DNA of 64,000 bases, taken from Musa acuminata AAA Group (Eukaryota > Streptophyta > Magnoliopsida > Zingiberales > Musaceae). Positions 22,301-33,223 of the stretch are shown here, one piece after another. A program made the translations under genes and the position numbers. The notes beneath the pieces were generated by a model. The model saw only the letters and a program-made list of their open reading frames with translations. It was not told the origin of the DNA and made no database searches. The DNA lies in assembly GCF_036884655.1 (NCBI RefSeq), contig NC_088340.1, positions 4,241,501 to 4,305,500 of the forward strand, in the 5' to 3' direction. The number at the start of each line of letters is the position of its first letter. The first letter of the stretch is position 1.

Positions 22301-25031
22301 ATACCCTAACTAATTTTGTAAAACATAGCATAATGTTATTTGCTGGAGGAAGGAGAGGGCAGCGGCGATGGACGTAGAGCTTCATTTTGGGTTTGTCTCA
22401 CTTGGGATGTCGGGGGGGAGAGGGGGATTGTTGTGTTAGGGTACATCAGTTGGTTCGATTGAATCAATTTGCTCATCCAATCGAACTAGGCTTGAAACCC
22501 AACCCAACTTCACTCGGGCACTCACTTGAGGCGCTTGGCGCCTGGGCTTAGGTGAGCTCCGAGTGCCTTTTGAAAACACTGACTCACAAGTACCGAAAAG
22601 AGACAAAAAATGGTACAATATTTTCTTAACCAAATATACATATATGGACAAGTAGGAAAAACTCATGGAAAATTATTATAAGTGAAAAAAATTGTACCAA
22701 AAGAAATGCATAAGCATGAAAAATGTCTTAATTATTTCAGCTCAAGAACTACCCATTGGAAAAGCTATATTCAATTTAAGAAACCAAGCTATTAGTTAAA
22801 CATAAGGTGCACAACATGAAAGATACCATGTATATGAAGATACATACCAACACACCAGCACCTTCACCCATAACAAAACCATCTCGACCTGTGTCCCATG
22901 GCCTTGATGCAGTTTTTGGATCATCATTTCTCTGGGACAGTGCTCTACAGGCGACAAACCCACCAACACCAATAGGAATAATGGCAGCTTCAGTACCCCC
23001 AGCAATCATTATATCAGCCTCACCTCGACGTATATGGTTAGCAGCAGCATAAAAGCAATAGTTGGAGGTTGCACAGGCAGTTGAAATGGAGTAATTTGCG
23101 CCCATAAATCCAATATCCATAGCAAGTAAGGCAGAACCCATGTTTGTTATAGCATAAGGAATGAAAAATGGAGTTATTTTCCTATGGCCTTTCTCTATAA
23201 GAGCCTGAACACCATCGGAAAACACTGTAAGACCACCCATGCCTGTGCCAACAAGCACACCTGCTCGAACCTTGTCAATCTGCCAGCAAAACATGGTCAT
23301 TGGCATAGGATTAAGTGAGTAAAGTAAAAGATGGAACATATACACTATATGACAAATTGTATTAAGGTTATAAACCTTTAGAGAAAACAAAATGCACAAC
23401 AACAACAGCAGACCATAATGTTCCAACTGTTGGGGTAGGCAACATGGTCCTTTACCTCCATTAGCTCTGCCAAGAGCAGTATCACTAGTCAAACTTAGAA
23501 CGATACTGATGCTTGATGGCAACTGAACAAGAAGGCTTGAATGATCTTAGTTTGACCATTATATGCATTATGAGAAAATCCTTAGAAATATCTAAATGCT
23601 GAACTAATGTGGTAGCAACATGAGGAAGCCAAGCTAGATCGAGGCCAGACTTTTTAGCAACCGCAAGAAATTGATTTTTAGCCAAATTTCTTCAATCAAG
23701 ACATGAGGCACCTTATATAAGCAAACACTTAAAATGAGCATGAAAAGACTAAGTTGTCTGAAGTTGAAAGTTAATTAAGCCAGATTCACAGTTAACAGAT
23801 ATGGGAATAGATCACCTTTTACTGAACAAGAAATCAAACTAACAAACTATCCTATAACAAGTTGACACTGTGTCCTTAAGCTAACACATGTGGTTCTATT
23901 ATTCTCATACTTGTGCTGAGGAAACTGACAAAGAGTTGTTTGCAAATGATGAGTTCACTCTGTGCAAATGTCATTTTACCACTTATGTTTCACCCCACAA
24001 CCTCAACAATAAGTCAGTAAGTGGCAATCTTTCCTTGTTACCATCCATGTTTAAATAATTTCAAAGTTGAAAACAAAGCGACCATCACTAGTGGCATAAT
24101 ATTGCTCAGTTATCCATTCTGGAAAGAAATACTTTCCCTCCTTTCCTTATCTATATATCGACAAAGCACTGTAAAATACCTCCGATGATATTCCTATTAT
24201 ATAGCATTCCAACCGAGAGACAAGAGTTAAAGATAGTAAACATTTAGAACACCATGGTACAAGCCTCTATAGAAGGCTAGATAATGCTCTGAGCTTTCAT
24301 ATAGGGCTTTATCATATCCCCAGCTTTCTGCTCTTGTTTGAGGAACAGAGAAATACAGATGGAAGAACCTGATTTCATTGACCAAAGGTTTGATTTTTTT
24401 ACGAGAGCAGTACCAACCTTTACCAGAAACATCTTAGAATCTCTTTGACACAACAGCTTTGTATCTTCCAACCCATTATTGATCTTTTCGGCAAGACATG
24501 GATCAGAACCAGATCTCCTCTCCGGTCCGTAAAATGTGAATCTTAAACTATACTTCTTAGTGAAATGCGAGGATGCCATACCTTGCTGATTGCTTGGCTG
24601 CCGACACCGAGGCCAGCGCTCTCGAGAGCCTTCTTGCCGCTGACAAGGCAATACCTCAGACAGTCATCGAGCCGCCGGTCGTTCTTCCCGTCAATGTACC
24701 CCTCCGACGAGAACCCCCTGATCTGCCCGGCGAACCTCGTGGGTAATTTGGAGGCGTCGAACCGGTCGATGGGCCCGATCCCGCTCTCCCCCTCCAGAAG
24801 CTTCTCGTAGTACGCATCTACGTCATTCCCGAACACCGAGACAAGCCCCATCCCGGTGATGACCACCCGCTTCTTGGGATCCGTCTCGCGGCGTGGCGCC
24901 GCCGCGACGACGGAGGCGCGGATGGAGCTGGCGCCGGCGGGCCGGCGGAGGGAGGGACGTCGGGGGGTGGCGGACGGCGTAGCGGGGGAGAGGCGGAGGC
25001 CGTCCATCGTAGGGACGCGGAGGGTCTGCAT
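19391..25031 (-). CDS. KAS1: 3-oxoacyl-[acyl-carrier-protein] synthase I, plastidial (KAS I), 7 exons, 468 aa
   Basis: Exons in transcript order are 25031-24582, 23279-22848, 21398-21225, 20182-20069, 19988-19887, 19608-19542 and 19458-19391, 1407 bases with clean GT..AG joins. Residues 1 to about 48 are Ser/Pro/Arg-rich, a plastid transit peptide. The body starts ETDPKKRVVITGMGLVSVFG. The condensing-enzyme Cys-His-His triad is intact: Cys219 in SISTACATSNYC, His359 in YINAHATSTLAGD and His395 in SMIGHCLGAAG. The C-terminus FGFGGHNSVVVFAPFKP is complete. Length and sequence match plant KAS I, which extends acyl-ACP from about C4 to C16 in plastid fatty-acid synthesis using malonyl-ACP. It is not KAS II, judging by the N-terminal body and size. 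The upstream in-frame extension of exon 1 to 25289 is 5' UTR. Introns 2 and 1 are the longest (1.4 and 1.3 kb). Confidence 0.96.
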
Positions 25032-26671
25032 CCCGGTGCTGGGTAGAACCCTAGAATTCTGGGAGGAGGGAAGAGGGCGAAACGCGAATAGAAATGGGAG
25101 CTCGAAGCAGAGGGAGGGAGAATAGGGGAGGCGGAGACGTCGAGGGAGAAGATTTGATGCATTATCGCATCCGACGTTCTCGACTAAACACCAAACATGT
25201 GAATCTCCGTTGATCAACGTGAAACGCATTCCACAGAGAGCGGGTCCCACGGGCCGACGTCTTTCTGGAAGACAGCGGATCCGAAGCACTTGTGTGGCGA
25301 TTCGGTTGGTCCGCCGGAACAGAGGACAGCGATCTGAGCGGGGCCGGGCCGGGCCGGCCGGCTATCGAGGCGATGAAGCCGATGTACCGCGTTTGTGACG
25401 TGGCTAAATATGATTGACTGCAAGCAGCAATGAGGGCTGGGGGAGCCTTAATGTGGTTCACCAGACACAATGAATGAGCTGATCCAGCCTCATTCATGTC
25501 CCATGTAGGAGCAATGTTCCGGAGGAGCATCATAAGTGTACTTCTTCACCGACCTTGTTTATGGATTCGGGTATTTACCGAGGGCCATTTGTACCGATAA
25601 GTCCAGCCCAGTAAAAGGTAAGAAGGACATCTCACGAAAAATTCTTCTGAAAATAATAATAATGTATATATAATAAGATTTATTCGCAGAAAAAAGGCGG
25701 GGCCACTTCCAGAGCGTAACCTCCGCCGCCATTCTGGCCAAACCTTCTAGGAGCTTCCAGAACCCTCTCTCGTCTGCTCCTCAACAGCTCCTGTCACTCA
25801 ATTACCTGATCCAAATTGAAAATAATCTTGGAAGTATGAATTTTGTTTCACGGATATAAATATTAACTGTATCCAATAATAAACGTTTTTATTATTATTA
25901 TTGTTGTTATCATTGGCGCAAAATTAGATATTTGTCTTCTTTGTTTTAATCTGGATTCGGGTTGGAATCTCCACAGATTTGGATTTGGATCTAGGGAATT
26001 GACATGCACCATGTGCTTGTCAGTGATGGATACACATGCAGCAGCGTGGGGGAATAAGTCAACGTGGGCATGCAAAGAGTTGACTCGCTTCGCTTTGACT
26101 AAGAATCATGCAAGAATATTACTGTACAAACCCTCTCGCTGGAAGGACGACGACTCTATTTCGTGTGTCTTCCATCTCCTAATTGTGGCATGAGTATCAT
26201 ATCCTCCGTTATTAAGGACGAGTCTTCTTCACTACAATATAAACATAATAATTAATAATCGTCAAATTTTTTTCATATCTAACAAAAATAAATTATGTTA
26301 ATTGTCAGAAGGGAAAAGAAAAAAAAAAAAGAAAACTTTGATTTTAATTCTATGTGCATTATAGTCCTATTTATAGGGTGAAAAAGAATAAATTCAATCT
26401 AGAAATTAAAGGATGTCAAATCCTAATTATTCTGTGAGAATCAGGAAAGTGATATGAGACCCCTTTTATATATTAACTTTAATATATTCTTATAAACTTA
26501 AAGATGATTTAATATAAATAAGCTTAAAATTAAAAAAAATTAAATCTAGAATTAATCGATTAGGTAGGATCTCAACTATGCTTAATAACAAAGAGTTGTG
26601 CTGAACGATAAAGATGAAGAGAGCAAGATGTGTTTGATATATGGTTTGTAGTAGATAAGGTATGTCGTGTG
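25032..26671. other. Intergenic: KAS I upstream region, then AT-rich sequence up to the copia element
   Basis: 25032-25420 is GC-rich 5' UTR and promoter of KAS I. From 25540 on the sequence is increasingly AT-rich with short poly-A and ATT runs. Open frames are all under 125 codons and without recognisable domains. The last five bases, 26667-26671 (gtgtg), are the left target duplication of the retrotransposon. Confidence 0.6.
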
Positions 26672-27274
26672 TGTTGGGCTGATGGCCCATATTTAGCCCA
26701 TGTGGGTTTTATCAGCCCACAGCTCACACCCCCTCTTAACCTAACCCTAATTAAGATTAGGGGGTGTGGTGGCTGCGTTTTAGAGGCAGATTAAAGCTAT
26801 AAAAAGGCAGCAACGAGGCAGATCTTTGCAGCGACGAGATTCCAAAGAGAGGAAGGAGAACAAGGCAGAAGAGGAAGAGAAAGAAAGGGAAGAAGACAAG
26901 GACAACGCAGAGAGACTGTTCACAATCATCTAGCAGTGTTCTCATCTCAGGTTAGATCAAATCTACAGTAGGCTCTTGCTGAGATTACTTGGGAGGTTTT
27001 AGATATTGTGGGCAGTAACGTGATCCTTGTATCCCAGTTATTCTCTTGTGGTTGTTGCTTGGGTTTTGGGCAAGAGATTGAGATTTGTATATTCATTATT
27101 CTCATAGTGGATTATCTCTAGTTTGCCCCGTGGTTTTTACCCTTCACATTGAAGGGGTTTTCCACGTATATCTTGGTGTTCTGATTGATTGTGTTTCCAT
27201 TTTATTCCGCTGCGTATTTTGGTCTTCTAGTATTTGTTCCTATACAAAGGTTATTCCTGTTTATATCCCCATCA
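26672..27274 (+). repeat. 5' LTR of the copia element
   Basis: 603 bases starting tgttgggctg and ending tccccatca. The TATA-like tataaaaa at 26798-26805 would mark the U3/R boundary region. An inverted word pair (gggctgatggccc and atcagccca) lies near the start. Confidence 0.95.
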
Positions 27275-27276
27275 AC

Positions 27277-27288
27277 TGGTATCAGAGC
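27277..27288 (+). promoter_or_regulatory. Primer-binding site (initiator tRNA-Met)
   Basis: TGGTATCAGAGC is complementary to the 3' end of plant initiator tRNA-Met, the usual primer for copia reverse transcription. It starts two bases after the 5' LTR. Confidence 0.93.
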
Positions 27289-27321
27289 GGGGTTTTGATG
27301 ATTTAATTTTTGTATTTGAAC

Positions 27322-30300
27322 ATGGAGGCCAGTAATATTTCTCACATGATTAGTTTGAATGGAAATAATTGGATGATATGGAAACCAAGAATGGAAGATC
27401 TCTTGTATTGCAAAGATTTGTATGGACCTTTGCAAGGGGATAGTGCAAAACCTACAACTATGATAGATGATGAGTGGAAGAGGTTAGATCGAAAAACAAT
27501 TGGATTTATTAGACAGTGGCTTGATGATAGTGTATTTCACCATGTTTCTACTGAAATTTCTACATATTCTCTTTGGAAAAAATTGGAAAGTCTCTATGAA
27601 AGAAAAACAGCCGGCAACAAAGCTTTTTTGATCAGAAAACTTGTGAACCTAAAATATAGAGAGGGTGCTTCTATTGCTGAGCATTTGAATGAAATGCAGA
27701 GTATTACTAACCAGTTATCCTCTATGAGAATGTCTCTTGATGATGAGTTGCAGGCATTGTTACTTCTCAGTTCATTACCAGAAAGTTGGGAGACACTGGT
27801 GGTTTCCCTTAGTAATTCTGCGCCAGATGGTATTGTCACTATGAGTCAAGTAACAAGCAGTTTGTTGAATGAGGAGTTGAGAAGAAAGAGTTCGGCAACA
27901 TCTCAGAATGATTCACAGGCACTTATCTCAGAGAACAGAGGAAGGTCAAAGTCTAGAAGCAGTTCACGTATGGGTAGGAGCAAGTCAAGATCAAGAAAAG
28001 ATATTGTTTGCTATAATTGTGGTGAGAAAGAACATTACAAGAACCAATGTAAGCAACCTAAGAAGAACAAGAAAAAGGGAAAAGAAGTGGAGTCTACAGA
28101 GTCAAAGGATAATACTACAGCTACAGTGCAGGGTGGTGATTATTTGATTTTGTCTCCTTCTGATGATATTTTTTCTTGTGTGTGTCAGGATCTTGAGTGG
28201 GTGATTGACACAGGTGCTTCTTATCATGCTACACCACGGAGGGAGTTTTTTGCTACATACAGGTCTGGAAACTTTGGTGTTGTCAAGATGGGCAACTATG
28301 GCACAGCAGACATCATTGGCATGGGTGATATCCATTTAAAGACCAACCTTGGCTGTAAGTTGGTACTTAAGGATGTGAGGCATGTGGTTGACTTGAGGCT
28401 AAATTTAATTTCAGTTGGAAGACTAGATGATGAAGAGTATGAAAGCAGATTTCACAGAGGGCAATGGAAGCTCAGTAAGGGTTCTCTTGTTATAGCTAAT
28501 GGAAAGAAATGTCATACTTTGTACAGGTTGCAGGCTAAAGCTTATGGTGAGCAGTTAAATGCTACAGAGAAAGACTTCAGTATGGAGTTGTGGCATAGGC
28601 GATTGGGACACATGAGCGAGAAGGGGCTGCAAGCTCTTTCCAAGAGAGAGGTATTACCAGATCTCAGAGGTATACATCTGAACCCTTGTATTGATTGTTT
28701 GGCTGGTAAACAACATAGAGTTTCATTTGCTAGTGCTGCTTTGTCTAGAAAAATGCATGCCTTAGACCGTGTTTATACAGATGTATGTGGTCCTTTGAGG
28801 ACAAAAACTCCTGGTGGATCTGTTGATGTTCTTGGTATAAGTGGTGCACTTTATTTTGTCACTTTTATAGATGATTTTTCCAGGAAAGTTTGGGCTTATG
28901 CTTTGAAGACCAAAGATCAGGTTATTAATATCTTCAAAGAGTTTCATGCCAGGGTTGAAAGGGAGACAGAAAGGAAATTGAAATGCATAAGATCAGATAA
29001 TGGTGGTGAGTATATGGGATTGTTTAATGACTATTGCAGGTCGCATGGGATCCAACATGAGATGACAGTTCCTGGTACACCTTAGCATAATGCAATTGCA
29101 GAGAGGATGAACCGCACCATCATGGAAAAGATCAGATGTATGCTTTCACAGGCCAAGCTACCCAAAAGGTTTTGGGATGAGGCTTTGAGGACTGCAGTTG
29201 ATGTGATCAACTTATCACCATGTACAGCCCTAGATGGTGATGTTGCAGAGCATGTATGGTCAGGGAAAGATGTTTCCTACAGGCATTTGAGAGTGTTTGG
29301 TTGTCGTGCATTTGCACATGTTCCAGATAATGAGAGGTCCAAGCTAGATGGTAAGTCTAAAGAATGTATTTTTCTTGGTTACTCACATGATCAGTTTGGT
29401 TACAGGCTTTGGGATCCAGAAAAGCAGAAGGTGTTCAGGAGTAGAGATGTGGTCTTCTTTGAGGATCAAACCTTTGAGGATTTGAAGAAGAAGGCACCAG
29501 CCAAGACTTCTGTAGAAGGATTAGCAGATTGTGACCCAGTTATTTCTCCAGTATATCAGGGTGATGGGGGAGATGTGCAGGAAAATAGTGTAGAGCCTGA
29601 TATTGATTTACCTGCAGGACATGTTGAGCAAGAAGAAGTAGGAGAGCAAGTTCCCTCAGAACCTCAATTGAGAAGATCTTCTAGACAACGTCAACCTTCC
29701 AGAAGATACTCTACAGATGAGTATGTGATGCTTACTGATGCAGGTGAACCAGAGAGTTACCAGGAAGCAGTTGAGAGTGAGCAGAAAGAGAAGTGGTTAG
29801 TTGCTATGCAGGAAGAGATGGATGCTCTTCAGAAGAACCACACTTATGATTTGGTGCTGCTACCAAATGGAATGAAGGCCTTGAAGAACAAGTGGGTTTT
29901 TAGGTTGAAGACTCAAGAATATTGTTCTCAACCAAAGTACAAAGCTAGATTGGTTGTGAAAGGCTTTGGTCAAAAGAAAGGTATTGACTTTGAAGAGATA
30001 TTTTCTCCTGTTGTTAAAATGTCTTCTATTCGTGTTGCTCTTGGTATTGCTGCTAGCCAGGACTTGGAGGTTGAGCAGTTAGATGTGAAGACAGCTTTCC
30101 TTCATGGTGATTTGGAGGAGGAAATTTATATGGAGCAACCAGAAGGCTTCAAAGTCAAAGGTAAAGATAATTTTGTCTGCAAGTTGAAGAAGAGCTTGTA
30201 TGGGCTAAAGCAAGCTCCAAGACAGTGGTACAGAAAGTTTGATTCATTTATGACAGAAAATGGATACAAAAGAACGGCTTCAGATCATTGTGTGTACATC

Positions 30301-31303
30301 AAATGGTTTGGTGAGAATTTTATTATTCTCTTACTTTATGTTGATGACATACTTATTCTTGGAAAAGGATATGTCTAAAATTGACATGTTAAAGAAGGAA
30401 CTGAGTGAGTCTTTTGCAATGAAGGACATGGGGCCAGCAAAGCAAATACTAGGCATGCAGATTTCTCGTGACAGGAAAAACAAGAAGATTTGGTTGTCAC
30501 AGGAGAAATACATCGAGAAGGTATTGGAAAGATTTAGTATGAGTAATGCTAAGCCAGTTGGTTCTCCTCTTGCAGGTCACTTCAAGTTGTGCTCAGAACA
30601 GAGTCCGTCAAGTGATGAGGAGAAGGAGAAAATGCAAAAGGTTCCTTATGCTTCAGCAGTTGGAAGTTTAATGTATGCAATGGTATGTACGAGGCCGGAC
30701 ATCGCATATGCAGTGGGTGTTACTAGCAGATTTCTTGCAAATCCAGGCAAAGAACACTGGGCAGCAGTGAAGTGGATTTTTAGATATCTCAGAGGGAGCT
30801 CTAAGGTTTGTTTAAGCTTTGGAAGTGGACCACCTGCGTTAACAGGTTACACAGATGCAGATATGGCAAGAGATATAGATACGAGGAAGTCTACTTCAGG
30901 TTATGTACTTACTTTTGCAGGGGGAGCTGTGTCATGGCAATCCAGGTTACAAAGGTGTATTGCTCTCTCCACCACAGAAGCAGAATATATTGCTGCTACA
31001 GAGGTATGCAAAGAAATGTTATGGATGAAAGAATTCTTACAAGAATTGGGGCTGAAACAGGAAAATTATATGATGCATTGTGACAGCCAGAGTGCCATCC
31101 ATTTGTGTAAGAATCCAATGTTTCATTCCAAGTCAAAGCATATAGATGTTAGATACCACTGGATTCGAAATGTATTTGAAGAGAAGCAGTTGCAGCTTTA
31201 GAAAATTCATACAGATGACAACGGAGCAGACATGTTGACGAAGACCTTAACAAAAGAAAGACAGGAGATATGCCGACAGTTGGTCGGTATGGCTTCACAT
31301 TGA
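27322..31303 (+). pseudogene. copia gag-pol polyprotein, interrupted by two stops and a frame change
   Basis: The reading frame opens at ATG 27322, after the LTR and primer site. Order of domains: gag (starts MEASNISHMISLNGNNW), CCHC zinc knuckle (CYNCGEKEHYKNQC), aspartic protease (WVIDTGASYHAT), pre-integrase (LWHRRLGHMSEKGL), integrase core (YTDVCGP and SDNGGEY), reverse transcriptase with the YVDD motif, and RNase H. Three breaks are visible. A TAG at 29083-29085 lies in the integrase just before the glutamate-containing part of the core. A change of frame at about 30360-30368, in an A/G run just after YVDD, shifts the second half to another frame. A TAG at 31199-31201 cuts the last 33 residues. 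The final natural-looking stop is TGA at 31301-31303. Intact product cannot be made from this copy. Confidence 0.93.
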
Positions 31304-31333
31304 GGAGTCATGGGACAGCCTCCCTTATGGGCT

Positions 31334-31344
31334 GAAGGGGGAGG
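31334..31344 (+). promoter_or_regulatory. Polypurine tract of the copia element
   Basis: The run gaagggggagg lies one base before the 3' LTR. This is the expected position of the plus-strand primer for reverse transcription. Confidence 0.88.
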
Positions 31345-31345
31345 T

Positions 31346-31949
31346 TGTTGGGCTGATGGCCCATATTCAGCCCATGTGGGCTTTATCAGCCCACAGCTCA
31401 CACCCCCTCTTAACCTAACCCTAATTAAGATTAGGGGGGTATGGTGGCTGCGTTTTAGAGGCAGATTAAAGCTATAAAAAGGCAGCAACGAGGCAGATCT
31501 TTGCAGCGACGAGATTCCAAAGAGAGGAAGGAGAACAAGGCAGAAGAGGAAGAGAAAGAAAGGGAAGAAGACAAGGACAGCGCAGAGAGACTGTTCACAA
31601 TCATCTAGCAGTGTTCTCATCTCAGGTTAGATCAAATCTACAGTAGGCTCTTGCTGAGATTACTTGGGAGGTTTTAGATATTGTGGGCAGTAACGTGATC
31701 CTTGTATCCCAGTTATTCTCTTGTGGTTGTTGCTTGGGTTTTGGGCAAGAGATTGAGATTTGTATATTCATTATTCTCATAGTGGATTATCTCTAGTTTG
31801 CCCCGTGGTTTTTACCCTTCACATTGAAGGGGTTTTCCACGTATATCTTGGTGTTCTGATTGATTGTGTTTCCATTTTATTCCGCTGCGTATTTTGGTCT
31901 TCTAGTATTTGTTCCTATACAAAGGTTATTCCTGTTTATATCCCCATCA
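31346..31949 (+). repeat. 3' LTR of the copia element
   Basis: 604 bases. Compared by eye with the 5' LTR there are four substitutions (three in the first 110 bases and one near 31579) and one extra G in the G-run at about 31434-31439. TATA-like tataaaaa lies at 31473-31480. The LTR reads toward the AP2/ERF gene starting at 32561. Confidence 0.95.
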
Positions 31950-32560
31950 GTGTGATGGAATAATACCGTGTATAGTAGATCATTGACGAATAGAGGAAGA
32001 TCGTCGTCGTACGAACAAGGTAGAAAAATCATTGTCGAGTCGGAATGAGAAAGACCATGGATCCATGAGAGAGAGAGAGAGAGAGACTTCACTTTGGAAC
32101 AGTAGAATCGATCCATCCCACGAGGGGAAATGTGGGGTTTTTCCTTTTGTAGCCAGTGGACTCCACTGTTGCTTCCAGTTTGACTTTCTTGCGTGGTCGG
32201 TCCCCGCGTGAGACCTTCACACTGTGAGCCGCTATTGGCCTCCTCCTTCGTCCACCCTCCCGTGGATACTTGCACTTTCTCTCACAGTTTATGGTTCACC
32301 TGGTCAACTAGGAGATACGAGCGGTGCGTCAAGTGGTTGGAGAAACATTGTTCTTTTCTGGAGAAGGTGCACGCGCACATCGCTTCCCAATCGACAACCC
32401 CAGTCGTCCTAACTCCACCGCGGGAAGCTCGCCTTCGATTTCCCTACCACGCGCTTCGCTGCTACGATGTATATGACCCCATGACGAGCCCTTCCCGCCA
32501 TCGCCACTCTCGCCGAACGTTTGGGAGAACACGTTGCAGGTCGCCCGAGGAGCGGAGACG
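31950..32560. other. Upstream region of the AP2/ERF gene
   Basis: It begins with the right target duplication gtgtg (31950-31954). It contains a (GA)n run at about 32068-32086 and becomes GC-rich from 32380. It is the 5' UTR and the part of the promoter left between the retrotransposon and the ERF start codon. Open frames in it are shadows. Confidence 0.65.
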
Positions 32561-33088
32561 ATGGAGCGGGAAGGACGCGGGGCGGCGGCGGGGGAGGAGA
32601 GGCGGTACAAGGGGGTGCGGCGGCGGAAGTGGGGCAAGTGGGTGTCGGAGATCCGGCTCCCCAACAGCCGCGACCGGATCTGGCTCGGGTCTTACGACTC
32701 ACCCGAGAAGGCCGCCCGGGCTTTCGACGCCGCTGCCGTGTGCCTCCGTGGCCCCCGCGCCCGGCTCAACTTCCCCGATTCTCCTCCGCCCTGCGCCACG
32801 CAGCCCCTCTCCCCGCAGCAGATCCAGGCCGCAGCTGCCCGCCATGCCGCGACACCGCCGTCGCAGCCGAGGCTTGCTCCAACCGCTGGGGAGGCCGGGA
32901 GCGGGGAGCCGCTGGACTGGTCGTTCATGGACCCGCAGCAGGCGACAGCCTCGGAGGAAGGCACCGAGTTCCCAGCTGCGATGGATGACTACATGTACGA
33001 CTTCTTCTCGCCGGCGCCGCCGGCGGATGTGGTGGAAGACCACGGGGCCGTCGACTTCGGGTCCAACTCTTTCCTCTGGAGTTTCTGA
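32561..33088 (+). CDS. DREB-type AP2/ERF transcription factor, 175 aa, one exon
   Basis: A single GC-rich exon runs from ATG 32561 to TGA. An AP2/ERF DNA-binding domain fills residues about 16-74: [19 protein letters not shown], then [20 protein letters not shown], and a closing [11 protein letters not shown]. Val at the 'GKWV' position is the DREB-type signature. The '[11 protein letters not shown]' form and small size resemble Arabidopsis ERF015/ERF016-like group II members. The C-terminus is acidic and ends FLWSF, like the LWSF tail of related DREB proteins, probably part of an activation region. Such factors bind DRE/CRT-type elements in abiotic-stress responses; the target here is inference. 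A 29-unit AT repeat starts 75 bases after the stop, and a young copia LTR ends 611 bases upstream of the ATG. Confidence 0.93.
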   Translation: MEREGRGAAAGEERRYKGVRRRKWGKWVSEIRLPNSRDRIWLGSYDSPEKAARAFDAAAVCLRGPRARLNFPDSPPPCATQPLSPQQIQAAAARHAATPPSQPRLAPTAGEAGSGEPLDWSFMDPQQATASEEGTEFPAAMDDYMYDFFSPAPPADVVEDHGAVDFGSNSFLWSF

Positions 33089-33159
33089 AGAGACGCTGCA
33101 CCATAAGGAACTGCACGTCGCCGCTCTGCACATCGTTTACTTATATTCGTTCAATTGTT

Positions 33160-33223
<64 letters not shown>

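Larger units (their letters stand above)
26672..31949 (+). mobile_element. Ty1/copia LTR retrotransposon (Tork/TNT1-like), 5278 bp, complete but disabled
   Basis: Two direct LTRs (26672-27274 and 31346-31949) start TG and end CA. The element is bounded by a 5-bp target duplication, GTGTG at 26667-26671 and 31950-31954. A primer-binding site matching initiator tRNA-Met (TGGTATCAGAGC, 27277-27288) follows two bases after the 5' LTR, and a polypurine tract (31334-31344) precedes the 3' LTR. Domain order gag, protease, integrase, reverse transcriptase, RNase H defines Ty1/copia; the gag and zinc-knuckle layout suggests the Tork/TNT1 group. By eye the LTRs differ at four substitutions and one single-base indel, so insertion was recent. 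The coding region has two stops and one frame change, so this copy is not autonomous. Confidence 0.95.

Noticed and set aside
22776..23522. A 248-codon frame taken as a whole protein
   Set aside because: It is KAS I exon 2 (22848-23279) read through into the introns on both sides.
25032..25289. In-frame extension of KAS I exon 1 upstream to 25289
   Set aside because: The extension begins with a non-ATG codon and adds residues unlike a transit peptide; the ATG at 25031 gives the length typical of KAS I.
27085..27306. Open frames inside the two LTRs (for example 27085-27306 and 31760-31963)
   Set aside because: They are repeated because the LTRs are repeated; plant copia LTRs do not encode proteins.
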